From Caulobacter vibrioides (lineage in GTDB: Bacteria > Pseudomonadota > Alphaproteobacteria > Caulobacterales > Caulobacteraceae): a DNA stretch of 64,000 nt. The stretch lies in the NCBI RefSeq assembly GCF_002858865.1, contig NZ_PJRR01000018.1, positions 1-64,000 of the forward strand. Reading direction: 5' to 3'. The first letter of the stretch is position 1, and each line of letters begins with the position of its first letter. Shown here piece after piece: positions 55,889 through 64,000 of the stretch. The translations under genes and the position numbers were made by a program. Under the pieces are notes generated by a model. It had not been told where the DNA came from and did no database searches. It was given only the letters and a program-made list of their open reading frames with translations.

Positions 55889-56485
55889 GTGACCTTCTAT
55901 CCGACCGACCGCATCGCCCTGTTTATCGACGGGGCCAATCTCTATTCCGCCGCCAAGGCTCTGGGCTTCGACATCGACTATCGCAAGCTTCTCGACGAGT
56001 TCAAAAAGCGCGGGATTCTGATCCGCGCCTATTACTACACCGCGATCGCCGAGAACGACGACTATTCGCCGATCCGGCCGCTGGTCGACTGGCTGGACTA
56101 TAACGGCTTCACCCTGGTCACGAAGCCGGCGCGCGAGTTCACCGACAGCCAGGGCCGCAAGCGCTGGCGCGGCGACATGGACATCGAGATCGCCGTCGAC
56201 ATGCTGCAGATCGCCGAGACCGCCGATCATCTCGTCTTGTTCTCGGGCGACGGCGACTTCCGCGCCCTGGTCGAGGCCGTCCAGCGCAAGGGCCGCCGGG
56301 TCACGGTCGTCTCGACGATGAAGAGCCAGCCGCCGATGACCAGCGACGACCTGCGCCGTCAGGCCGACAACTTCGTCGACCTCGCCGACCTTGGAACCAT
56401 CATCGGCCGCCCGCAACGCGCCCCGCCCCGGCAGGTGATGGACAGCCGCACCCCGGCCGAACGCGACGCAGACGACGAGTACTGA
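55889..56485 (+). CDS. NYN-domain (LabA/DUF88-like) putative ribonuclease
   Basis: 198 residues. PIN-like NYN domain: RIALFIDGANLYSAAKALG with the first Asp, RGDMDIEIAVDMLQIAE, LFSGDGDFRALVEAVQRKGRRVTVV and the final Asp-rich tail. Acidic residues for metal-dependent RNA cleavage are all present. GTG start (MTFYPTDR) with AAGGA upstream. 2 bp from the glycosylase gene, so the two are one transcript. Confidence 0.88.
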   Translation: MTFYPTDRIALFIDGANLYSAAKALGFDIDYRKLLDEFKKRGILIRAYYYTAIAENDDYSPIRPLVDWLDYNGFTLVTKPAREFTDSQGRKRWRGDMDIEIAVDMLQIAETADHLVLFSGDGDFRALVEAVQRKGRRVTVVSTMKSQPPMTSDDLRRQADNFVDLADLGTIIGRPQRAPPRQVMDSRTPAERDADDEY

Positions 56486-56487
56486 GC

Positions 56488-57165
56488 ATGGCCCAGCCCT
56501 CCAACATCGTCGGCGAAGTCGTCCCCAACCCCGCCGAGCCACCGCGCGACTGTCCGCTGTGCCCTCGCCTCGTCGCCTATCGGCGCGAGAACCAGGACCT
56601 TTATCCCGACTGGTTCAACGGCCCGGCGCCGTCGTTCGGCGACAAGAACGCTCGGCTTCTGGTGGTCGGCCTGGCGCCCGGTCGCAAGGGCGCCAACCGC
56701 ACAGGCCGGCCGTTCACCGGCGACTATGCCGGCGCCCTGCTCTACGAGACGCTGATCAAGTTCGGCTTCGCCACCGGCCAGTTCGAGGCGCGCCCTGACG
56801 ACTCGCTGCAGATGATCGACGCGGCGGTCACCAACGCTGTCCGCTGCGCGCCGCCCGGTAACAAGCCCGAGACTTCCGAAGAGAACGCCTGCCGACCTTT
56901 CCTGAAGGCGCGGCTTGATATGTTCCCGAACCTGAAGGTCATCGTCACCCTGGGCGACGTCTCGCGCCGCAATGTGCTCAAAACCCTGGGCCTGAAGGCC
57001 TCGGCCGGCGTTCCGGGCCATGGCTCGGAGTTTCAGGCGGGCCCCTACCGGATCTTCAACAGCTATCACTGCTCACGCCTCAACACGAACACGGGCCGCC
57101 TCACGACGCCGATGTTCGAGGACCTGTTCGCGCGGGTGAAGGCCTATCTGGACGAGGCGGGCTGA
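56488..57165 (+). CDS. family-5 uracil-DNA glycosylase (UdgB)
   Basis: 225 residues. Iron-sulfur UDG of the broad-specificity family 5: Cys pair CPLCPRL, motif A GLAPGRKGANRTGRPFTGD, cysteines in VRCAPPGNKPETSEENACR, and motif B NSYHCSRLNTNTGRLT. Removes uracil and other deaminated bases (hypoxanthine, xanthine) in relatives. ATG 2 bp after the NYN gene. Confidence 0.9.
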   Translation: MAQPSNIVGEVVPNPAEPPRDCPLCPRLVAYRRENQDLYPDWFNGPAPSFGDKNARLLVVGLAPGRKGANRTGRPFTGDYAGALLYETLIKFGFATGQFEARPDDSLQMIDAAVTNAVRCAPPGNKPETSEENACRPFLKARLDMFPNLKVIVTLGDVSRRNVLKTLGLKASAGVPGHGSEFQAGPYRIFNSYHCSRLNTNTGRLTTPMFEDLFARVKAYLDEAG

Positions 57166-57212
57166 GAACGCCGGAAGCGGAACCGAGGATCGCGCGATCG
57201 AGGCGGCGCTGG

Positions 57213-57764
57213 TCAGTCAGGTCGCGCGATCTCGTACCAGCAGCCGGGCTCCCAGACTCCCCGCGCGGAAGCGAAGACCGGCCGCTCGCCAACGAACCTC
57301 ATGCCCAGCTTGGACAGAATCGCTCGCGAGGCTGCGTTATCAGGGTGAGCCTGGGCTTCGATCGTTTCGGCGGCCGGCAACTGTGACCACAAGGCCGAAA
57401 GACCTGCCTGAGCGGCCTCCGTCATGTAGCCCTGGCCATGTGCCCCCTCTGCGAGATGATAGCCGATCTCGACCCGGAGCCTCTGGTCCCTCGCGCCACC
57501 ACCAAAGCCGCCGATCACCAGATCATCCGCCAATCTCTCGATGGCGTAGCTGACGTGCCAACCTTCGCTTACGCCTGCCCTCGCCTCAACGATGCGCTCT
57601 AGCGCCAGTTCGGGTGGGGTCGGATCTGGCCACGAGCTGAGCCAACGGCTCACCTTGGATGTCATGTTGGCCGACAGAGCCAGCGCGTCGCTCGGCCGCC
57701 AACAGCGGAGCCGAAGTCGCGGCGTAACGACGACGGGAAGCAACTCCTCCCCGTCTTCGCTCAT
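57213..57764 (-). CDS. RimJ/RimL-type GNAT N-acetyltransferase
   Basis: 183 residues. Begins VVTPRLRLRCWRPSDALALSANM, typical of RimJ-type GNATs, with the acetyl-CoA motif YHLAEGAHGQGYMTEAAQAGL split across strand 4-helix 3 and AQAHPDNAASRAILSKLGMRFVGE. The ATG overlaps the rodA stop (ATGA), so it is the last gene of the mre operon by coupling. The target is unknown: protein N-terminus or small molecule. Confidence 0.87.
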   Translation of the reverse strand: MSEDGEELLPVVVTPRLRLRCWRPSDALALSANMTSKVSRWLSSWPDPTPPELALERIVEARAGVSEGWHVSYAIERLADDLVIGGFGGGARDQRLRVEIGYHLAEGAHGQGYMTEAAQAGLSALWSQLPAAETIEAQAHPDNAASRAILSKLGMRFVGERPVFASARGVWEPGCWYEIARPD

Positions 57765-58921
57765 CAGACCAGCGAGCCCTTGCCGCTGGTCACTTCGGTG
57801 TAGCGGTGCACGCGGACGGCCTGGATCAGGCCAAAGCCGATCATCACCGTCAGCATGACGGTGCCGCCGTAAGAGAGCATCGGCATGGGCACGCCCACGA
57901 CCGGCGCCATGCCCATCACCATCGCGCCGTTGATCAGCACATAGACCGCGAAGGTCGAGATGGTGCCGCCGGCGGCCAGACGTCCAAAGTGGCTGTGGCT
58001 GATCGAGGCGATCCGCAGCGCCATGAAGATCACCGCGCCATAGAGGAACAGCACGGCGAAACAGCCGACAAAGCCGAACTCCTCGGCCAGGGTGGCGAAG
58101 ATGAAGTCGGTCTGCTTTTCGGGCAGGAAGTTCAGCTGGCTCTGCGAGCCCAGGCCAAAGCCCTTGCCCAGCAGGCCGCCCGAGCCCAGCGCGATCTTGG
58201 ACTGGACGATCTGATAACCCTTGCCCGAAGGGTCGGCCTCGGGGTTCAGAAAGGTCATGACCCGGTGGCGCTGATAGTCGTGCAGCACGAACATCACAAA
58301 GGGCGGGATCGCGGCCAGGAACGCGGCGATGCCCGCGAAGATGATCCGCCAGGACAGCCCCGCCAGGACCACGATCGACAGCCCGGTCGCCGCGATCAGC
58401 ATGGCGGTGCCGAGGTCAGGCTGGTGGGCGACCAGGAGGACAGGCGCGGCGATCATGCCCGCCGGGATCAGCAGGCGCCAGGACATCCGGGCGCTGTCGG
58501 CCGACAGGCCGTGATAGTAGCGCGCCAGGGCCAGCACGAGGCCGATCTTCATGATTTCCGAAGGTTGGAAGCGGAAGCCGCCGATCGACAGCCAGCGCTG
58601 GGCGCCCAGCGAGACATCGCCGGCGACCTCGACGGCGATGAGCAGCAACAGGCCCACGACATAGATCGGATAGGCGGCCATGAACCACCAGCGCAGATCA
58701 CACATGGCCAGAATGACCATCATGATGAAGTAGAGGCCAAAGCGGATCAGATGCTTGGCCGCCCAAGGCTCCCAGGACGCGCCGGCGATCGAGAACAGCA
58801 TCAGCGCGCCCGCGCCGGCGATCAGGCACAGGAACAGACAGAAGGTCCAGTCGATCTCCATGAACTTGATGGTCGGCCGGTCGCGTTCGCCGGGCCGGGA
58901 AAGGCCGCCGCTCAGGGTCAT
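57764..58921 (-). CDS. rodA: peptidoglycan glycosyltransferase RodA (SEDS)
   Basis: 385 residues, about ten membrane segments. SEDS polymerase of the elongasome that works with PBP2. Key stretches: GGFRFQPSEIMKIGLVLALARYY (in parts), VAHQPDLGTAMLIAA, GSGGLLGKGFGLGSQSQLNFLPEKQTDFIFATLAEEFGF in short motifs, and MLSYGGTVMLTVMIGFGL. The ATG overlaps the mrdA stop. Confidence 0.95.
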   Translation of the reverse strand: MTLSGGLSRPGERDRPTIKFMEIDWTFCLFLCLIAGAGALMLFSIAGASWEPWAAKHLIRFGLYFIMMVILAMCDLRWWFMAAYPIYVVGLLLLIAVEVAGDVSLGAQRWLSIGGFRFQPSEIMKIGLVLALARYYHGLSADSARMSWRLLIPAGMIAAPVLLVAHQPDLGTAMLIAATGLSIVVLAGLSWRIIFAGIAAFLAAIPPFVMFVLHDYQRHRVMTFLNPEADPSGKGYQIVQSKIALGSGGLLGKGFGLGSQSQLNFLPEKQTDFIFATLAEEFGFVGCFAVLFLYGAVIFMALRIASISHSHFGRLAAGGTISTFAVYVLINGAMVMGMAPVVGVPMPMLSYGGTVMLTVMIGFGLIQAVRVHRYTEVTSGKGSLV

Positions 58922-60936
58922 GTCTGGCCTCCCTGCGGAGTTGTGGGCGCTTCGGGCGCGGGCGGCGGCGCTTCGACCGGATCTTCCGGCGCGGCGCCTT
59001 CGATGTCGGCCTCGGGAACCGCCTCCGGCAAGGGCGCCGGCCGCTCGATGCGGGCGCGGATCTCCGGATCCTTCAGCAGCGCCACGCGCATCACCTCGCG
59101 GGCGCGCGGCGCGCCGGCCGTGGCCCCGCCCAGGCCACCGTGCTCGATGATGACCGACACCGCATAGCGGGGGTCGTCATAGGGCGCGAAGGCGACGAAC
59201 AGATTGTGGTCCTTCAGCCGCCAGCGCACGTCCTTGCTGTCGCGCGACACGCCCTTGTCGTAGCTGCGCACCTGGGCCGTGCCGGTCTTGCCGGCCATCT
59301 GCACGTCGCCCAGGCCCAGCTGGCTGTTGCGGTAGGCGGTGCCGCGCACGTCATTGGCCACGGCGGCCATGCCATTACGCACATAGGCCAGGTGCTCGGG
59401 CGAGAACGGCAGGTCCGGCACGTCCGAGCCGGCGGGACGCTCCATGTCGCCGATCGACTTGATGAGCCGGGGAACCAGCGCCTTCTTGGCGTTGGCCAGC
59501 CGGGCCGTCATCACCGCCAGTTGCAGCGCATTCACCGTCAAGGCGCCCTGCCCGATGGCGTAGCTGGGGGTTTCGCCCGGGAACCAGATCTGGTTGGCCG
59601 GATTGCGCTTGAAGGCGCGCTTCTTCCACTCGCGGTCTGGAACGATGCCCTTCTTCTGACCGGGGATGCCGATGTCGAAGGTCTGGCCAAAGCCGACGGC
59701 GCGGGCGGCGCGGGCGATGGCGTCGGGACCGATCTTCAGCGAGATCTGGTAGAAATAGACGTCACAAGAATTCTTGATGGCGTCGTGCATGTTCTGGGGG
59801 CCGTGGCCGCCCTTCTCCCAGCAACGCCACACCCGACCGCCATAGTACCAGCTGCCCGGACAGTTGACCCGGACCTCGGGATCGATGCCGGCGGCCAGGG
59901 CGGCCAGACCCACCGTGGGCTTGAAGGTCGAGCCGGGCGGAAACAGGCCGGTCATCGACTTGTCGAGCAGCGGCTTGCGCTCGTACTCGGCCAGGGCCTT
60001 GTACTCAGGACCGGACAGCCCCCGCACGAACCGGTTGGCGTCGAAGCTCGGCGCGGAGGCCATGCACAGCAGGTCGCCGTTACGGCAGTCCATCACGACG
60101 ATGGCGCCGCTCTCCTCGCCCATCACCTCGAGGGCGCGGTTCTGGATATCGGCGTCTAGGGTCAGGTGGATCGCCTTGCCGGCCACGGGCGGAATGTCGC
60201 CGGCCGGATCGAGCCGTACGACGCGCCCCACCGAGTCGACCTCGGTCTTGGTGGCGCCGGCGCGCCCCCGCAGATCCTTGTCGAACGCCTTCTCCACGCC
60301 CTGCTTGCCGATCCGGAAGCCCGGATGGTGCAGCAGTTCCTGGTCCTGGGTGGCGTCGCCCTCGGCCGCCTTGAGGTCACGGTCCGAGACCTTGGCGACA
60401 TAGCCGATCACGTGGGCGAAAGCGCCGCCGAACGGATAGACCCGGACCTCGCCCATGTCGGCGGTGACATTGGGCAGTTCCGGCGCGCGGATGTTGACGC
60501 GCGAGAACTCCTCCCAGGAGAGGTCCTCCATCACCACGACCGGCGCCTTACGCGGCGCCCGGTCCAGCTCCTTGAGGATCCGCGCCCGGCGGGTTCCGTC
60601 GATCGGAACCAGCTTGGAGAGATCGTCGAGGACCGCCTCGGCCTCCAGCCCCTTTTCCTTGTTGATCATCAGCCGGAAATTCGGGCGGTTGGACGCCAGC
60701 GAAACGCCGTTGCGATCCATGATCAGACCGCGCGGCGGCGGCACCAGGCGGTAGTTGAACTGGTTGCCGGCAGAGAGCTTCTGGTAGCGCTGAGCCTCGA
60801 CCAGCTGCAATTGCGCCAGCCGCCCGCCTAGGGTCAACAGGCCCAGGCCCGTAAGACCGCCCAGCAGGAACGCGCGCCGGTGGAAGACCCCCTGACGCTC
60901 GTTGACCTCGAAAAAGAAGATGGACGGTTCGCTCAT
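58918..60936 (-). CDS. mrdA: penicillin-binding protein 2 (elongation transpeptidase)
   Basis: 672 residues. One N-terminal membrane helix (FLLGGLTGLGLLTLGGRLAQLQL), a pedestal domain, then the transpeptidase: Ser336 in PPGSTFKPT, SxD in KNSCDVYFYQ, and KTGTAQVRS. A proline/glutamate-rich tail of about 45 residues follows the domain. Cross-links lateral-wall peptidoglycan with RodA, MreC and MreB; target of mecillinam in relatives. 4-bp gap to mreD. Confidence 0.95.
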   Translation of the reverse strand: MSEPSIFFFEVNERQGVFHRRAFLLGGLTGLGLLTLGGRLAQLQLVEAQRYQKLSAGNQFNYRLVPPPRGLIMDRNGVSLASNRPNFRLMINKEKGLEAEAVLDDLSKLVPIDGTRRARILKELDRAPRKAPVVVMEDLSWEEFSRVNIRAPELPNVTADMGEVRVYPFGGAFAHVIGYVAKVSDRDLKAAEGDATQDQELLHHPGFRIGKQGVEKAFDKDLRGRAGATKTEVDSVGRVVRLDPAGDIPPVAGKAIHLTLDADIQNRALEVMGEESGAIVVMDCRNGDLLCMASAPSFDANRFVRGLSGPEYKALAEYERKPLLDKSMTGLFPPGSTFKPTVGLAALAAGIDPEVRVNCPGSWYYGGRVWRCWEKGGHGPQNMHDAIKNSCDVYFYQISLKIGPDAIARAARAVGFGQTFDIGIPGQKKGIVPDREWKKRAFKRNPANQIWFPGETPSYAIGQGALTVNALQLAVMTARLANAKKALVPRLIKSIGDMERPAGSDVPDLPFSPEHLAYVRNGMAAVANDVRGTAYRNSQLGLGDVQMAGKTGTAQVRSYDKGVSRDSKDVRWRLKDHNLFVAFAPYDDPRYAVSVIIEHGGLGGATAGAPRAREVMRVALLKDPEIRARIERPAPLPEAVPEADIEGAAPEDPVEAPPPAPEAPTTPQGGQT

Positions 60937-60940
60937 CGCC

Positions 60941-61456
60941 TCACCGGAACCGCACGTCGGCGTCCTCGAAGCGATCGACCAGCCGGTGAGCGAACGGGAA
61001 CAGCAGCGCCGTCACCAGGAACTGCCAGAACACCGCCAGCAGGCTGGGCATGGCCAGGCTGTCGAGCATGGTGATCAGGAAGCTGGCGATCATGGCGATC
61101 GCCGTCACGCCGGCGAACCAGGCCCACATCATCGGACGGCTCTGCCCCGTCATCGCGTTGCGCAGGATCAGAACCATCGCATAGGCGACCAGCAGCGACA
61201 GGCCCCAAAGGCCGGTCGGGCCGCCCCAGAAGATGTCCAGGAACAAGCCCAACACCAGCAGGGCGAACGGCGCCATGATCGAGGGACGGATCATGGCCCA
61301 GGCGAAGGCCGGCACCATAGCGAAGACCGGCTCGGGCAATTGCAGACCCCAGATCCGGATCGGCGCGGCGAAAGCCATGGTGGCGCCGATGCACATCAGC
61401 ATGGGCACGCCCAGCCATCGCGCCGGATTGAGAGGCCGGGCGCCGCTCATGCTCAT
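60941..61456 (-). CDS. mreD: rod shape-determining protein MreD
   Basis: 171 residues with about five membrane segments (MLMCIGATMAFAAPI, APFALLVLGLFLDIFWGG, GLSLLVAYAMVLILRN, WFAGVTAIAMIASFLI, LAVFWQFLVTALLFPFAH). FLDIFWGGPTGLWGLSLL is the conserved MreD stretch. The start MSMSG overlaps the mreC stop as ATGA. A weakly conserved elongasome member called by context and topology. Confidence 0.9.
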   Translation of the reverse strand: MSMSGARPLNPARWLGVPMLMCIGATMAFAAPIRIWGLQLPEPVFAMVPAFAWAMIRPSIMAPFALLVLGLFLDIFWGGPTGLWGLSLLVAYAMVLILRNAMTGQSRPMMWAWFAGVTAIAMIASFLITMLDSLAMPSLLAVFWQFLVTALLFPFAHRLVDRFEDADVRFR

Positions 61457-62493
61457 CGGGGCGCTCCCGTCTGAGGCGGCGTGGCGGTGGTGGCCGGTCG
61501 TGCGGCCGGCGCCGCCGACGGCGTGGCCGTGGCCGGCGAAGGCGTCGGCGCGACCGGTCGCGAGACGGGGTTCGACAGGATCGAGGTCTGCGGATCCTCG
61601 GTCGTTACCGGCGGCAGAGAGCGGGCCTGAAGCTGTTTTTCGTCAGCCAGTTGGGCGAAGTCCTTGAACAGCAGAATCCGCACATAGTCGATCGAAGCCT
61701 GGTCGGCGAACAGCACGACGCGCCAGCGGCCATCGAGCCCCTTCACGGCCGCGCCCACCGGCAGGCCGCGCGGCACCACACCGCCGTCGCCGGAGGTGAC
61801 CACCCGGTCGCCCTGCTGGATCGGATCGACGCCGCGCAGGTAGTCAAGCTTGGGATTGGGCCCGCCATCGCCGGTCAGGATGGCCCGCGCATTGGTGCGG
61901 TCGATCATGACCGGGGTGCGCGAGGCGATGTCGGTCAGCAGCAGCACCCGGCTCACACCGCGCGAAACACCGACCACCCGGCCCACCAGGCCGCGCTCGT
62001 TCAGGACCGGATTGCCGACCACGATGCCGCGCTCCGAGCCCGCGTCCGCCAGACGGGTGTTGGCGAACGGGCCGCGGCTGTCGCTGACCACCCGGGCCGA
62101 CGCCATCGGGATCGGCGGATCGGTCCGCAGGCCCAGGAGGCTCTTGAAGCGATCGTTCTGGTCCTGCAGCGCCAGGGCCCGGTCGCGCCACTGGCGCATC
62201 TCGGCCAGTTCGACCTTCAGGCGCCGGTTCTCATGCGCGGTGAAGAAGTAGCTGCGGACATAGTCAAGGCCCAGGCCCGTCCAGCGCCCCGGCGCGGCGA
62301 TCGCGCCGCTGACAGGGCGGGCCACGGTGTCGACGGTCTGCCGCGTGACGCCATAGGCCTGCTCCTGAAGCGTCTCGCGACGGTCGGCCAGGAGAAAGGC
62401 GACGCCGATGACTGCGGCCACGATCAGCGCGACCGCCGCCGTCCACGTCAATGGCACCTTCAGGTCGCCCAGCGGACCTTCACGAAAGCGCAC
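61453..62493 (-). CDS. mreC: rod shape-determining protein MreC
   Basis: 346 residues. Membrane helix near 15-33 (VALIVAAVIGVAFLLAD), coiled-coil stretch RLKVELAEMRQWRDRALALQDQNDRFKSLL in pieces, then the periplasmic beta domain with GSERGIVVGNPVLNERGLVGRVVGVS motifs. The last ~50 residues are rich in Pro, Ala and Thr. GTG start. It activates PBP2-RodA. 49 bp after mreB. Confidence 0.93.
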   Translation of the reverse strand: MRFREGPLGDLKVPLTWTAAVALIVAAVIGVAFLLADRRETLQEQAYGVTRQTVDTVARPVSGAIAAPGRWTGLGLDYVRSYFFTAHENRRLKVELAEMRQWRDRALALQDQNDRFKSLLGLRTDPPIPMASARVVSDSRGPFANTRLADAGSERGIVVGNPVLNERGLVGRVVGVSRGVSRVLLLTDIASRTPVMIDRTNARAILTGDGGPNPKLDYLRGVDPIQQGDRVVTSGDGGVVPRGLPVGAAVKGLDGRWRVVLFADQASIDYVRILLFKDFAQLADEKQLQARSLPPVTTEDPQTSILSNPVSRPVAPTPSPATATPSAAPAARPATTATPPQTGAPR

Positions 62494-62542
62494 TTAAGTT
62501 TCTCCCGACGCCCCCCGCGGCGCTTCTATAAGGAATACCGGC

Positions 62543-63939
<1,397 letters not shown>

Positions 63940-64000
63940 CTAGCCGAGCGCGGCCATGACCACGCCGACCGCCGTCACGAGACCGGCGACCACCTGCAAA
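63940..64000 (-). CDS. C-terminal fragment of a gene running off the window
   Basis: Minus-strand frame entering at the window edge and ending at TAG (63942-63940). The last 19 residues, LQVVAGLVTAVGVVMAALG, are a hydrophobic stretch, perhaps the final helix of a small membrane protein. Too short to identify. Confidence 0.4.
   Translation of the reverse strand, partial: LQVVAGLVTAVGVVMAALG

Overview
The window is chromosomal DNA of an alphaproteobacterium, almost certainly Caulobacter (C. vibrioides/crescentus or a close relative). The evidence is high-GC codon use, an RsaA-like secreted protein, a Caulobacter-type periplasmic Cu/Zn superoxide dismutase, MotB, FixK-type control, and a gene order (mreBCD-mrdA-rodA ... 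spoT-rpoZ ... gyrA-coaD ... tgt-queA ... kdp ... cys) that I recall from C. crescentus. Most of it is core housekeeping sequence. I see no prophage, insertion sequence, CRISPR array or rRNA operon.

Layout. 1-3.4 kb: a small PilZ-like gene and cysT-cysW-cysA (sulfate/thiosulfate uptake, without a binding-protein gene). 3.6-11.6 kb: a complete Kdp potassium-pump operon with its kdpD-kdpE two-component pair, two tiny membrane-protein genes at its head, and a good candidate KdpE operator. 11.9 kb: tRNA-Lys(UUU). 12.1-17.1 kb: queuosine genes tgt-queA, a lipoprotein and an EEP-fold protein, framed by two copies of a 116-bp palindromic repeat. 17.1-23.2 kb: three cyclophilins, a GNAT, coaD and gyrA. 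23.3-28.8 kb: sodC, a DMT permease, biotin genes bioA and bioFD (divergent), and a hydroxyisobutyrate-dehydrogenase-like gene. 28.9-30.8 kb: motB and bpt. 30.8-38 kb: an SDR / nitronate monooxygenase / quinone oxidoreductase / serine hydrolase operon, a short S-layer-like (RsaA-like) gene, and a second serine hydrolase coupled to parC. 40-48.9 kb: phoD, recO, nat, era, a probably FixK-controlled universal stress protein, rnc, lepB, acpS, pdxJ. 49-57.8 kb: an M20 peptidase, pyrE, NUDIX, an Imm26-like gene, spoT, rpoZ, folK, an NYN protein, a family-5 uracil-DNA glycosylase and a GNAT. 57.8-63.6 kb: the elongasome operon mreB-mreC-mreD-mrdA-rodA with the GNAT coupled at its end.

How the parts relate. 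Tight spacing and ATGA overlaps mark polycistronic units: cysTWA, kdp, queA-tgt, bioFD, parC-hydrolase, era-nat-recO, pdxJ-acpS and mreCD-mrdA-rodA-GNAT. Convergent gene ends are closed by strong palindromes or repeats, and some of these repeats supply the flanking genes' stop codons.

Points that stand out: (i) a 477-residue protein that appears to join the LPS-anchoring N-terminus and the type I secretion C-terminus of the S-layer protein RsaA without the lattice domain; (ii) core enzymes with altered key residues: Tgt zinc cysteines, a metal-ligand Asp in RNase III, a zinc His in SodC, a metal Cys in an M20 peptidase, and quinolone-site residues in GyrA and ParC; (iii) regulatory sites readable by eye: a KdpE site, a FixK box and a TetR-type operator. 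Family calls rest on motifs read directly; comparisons with reference proteins are from memory and were not computed.
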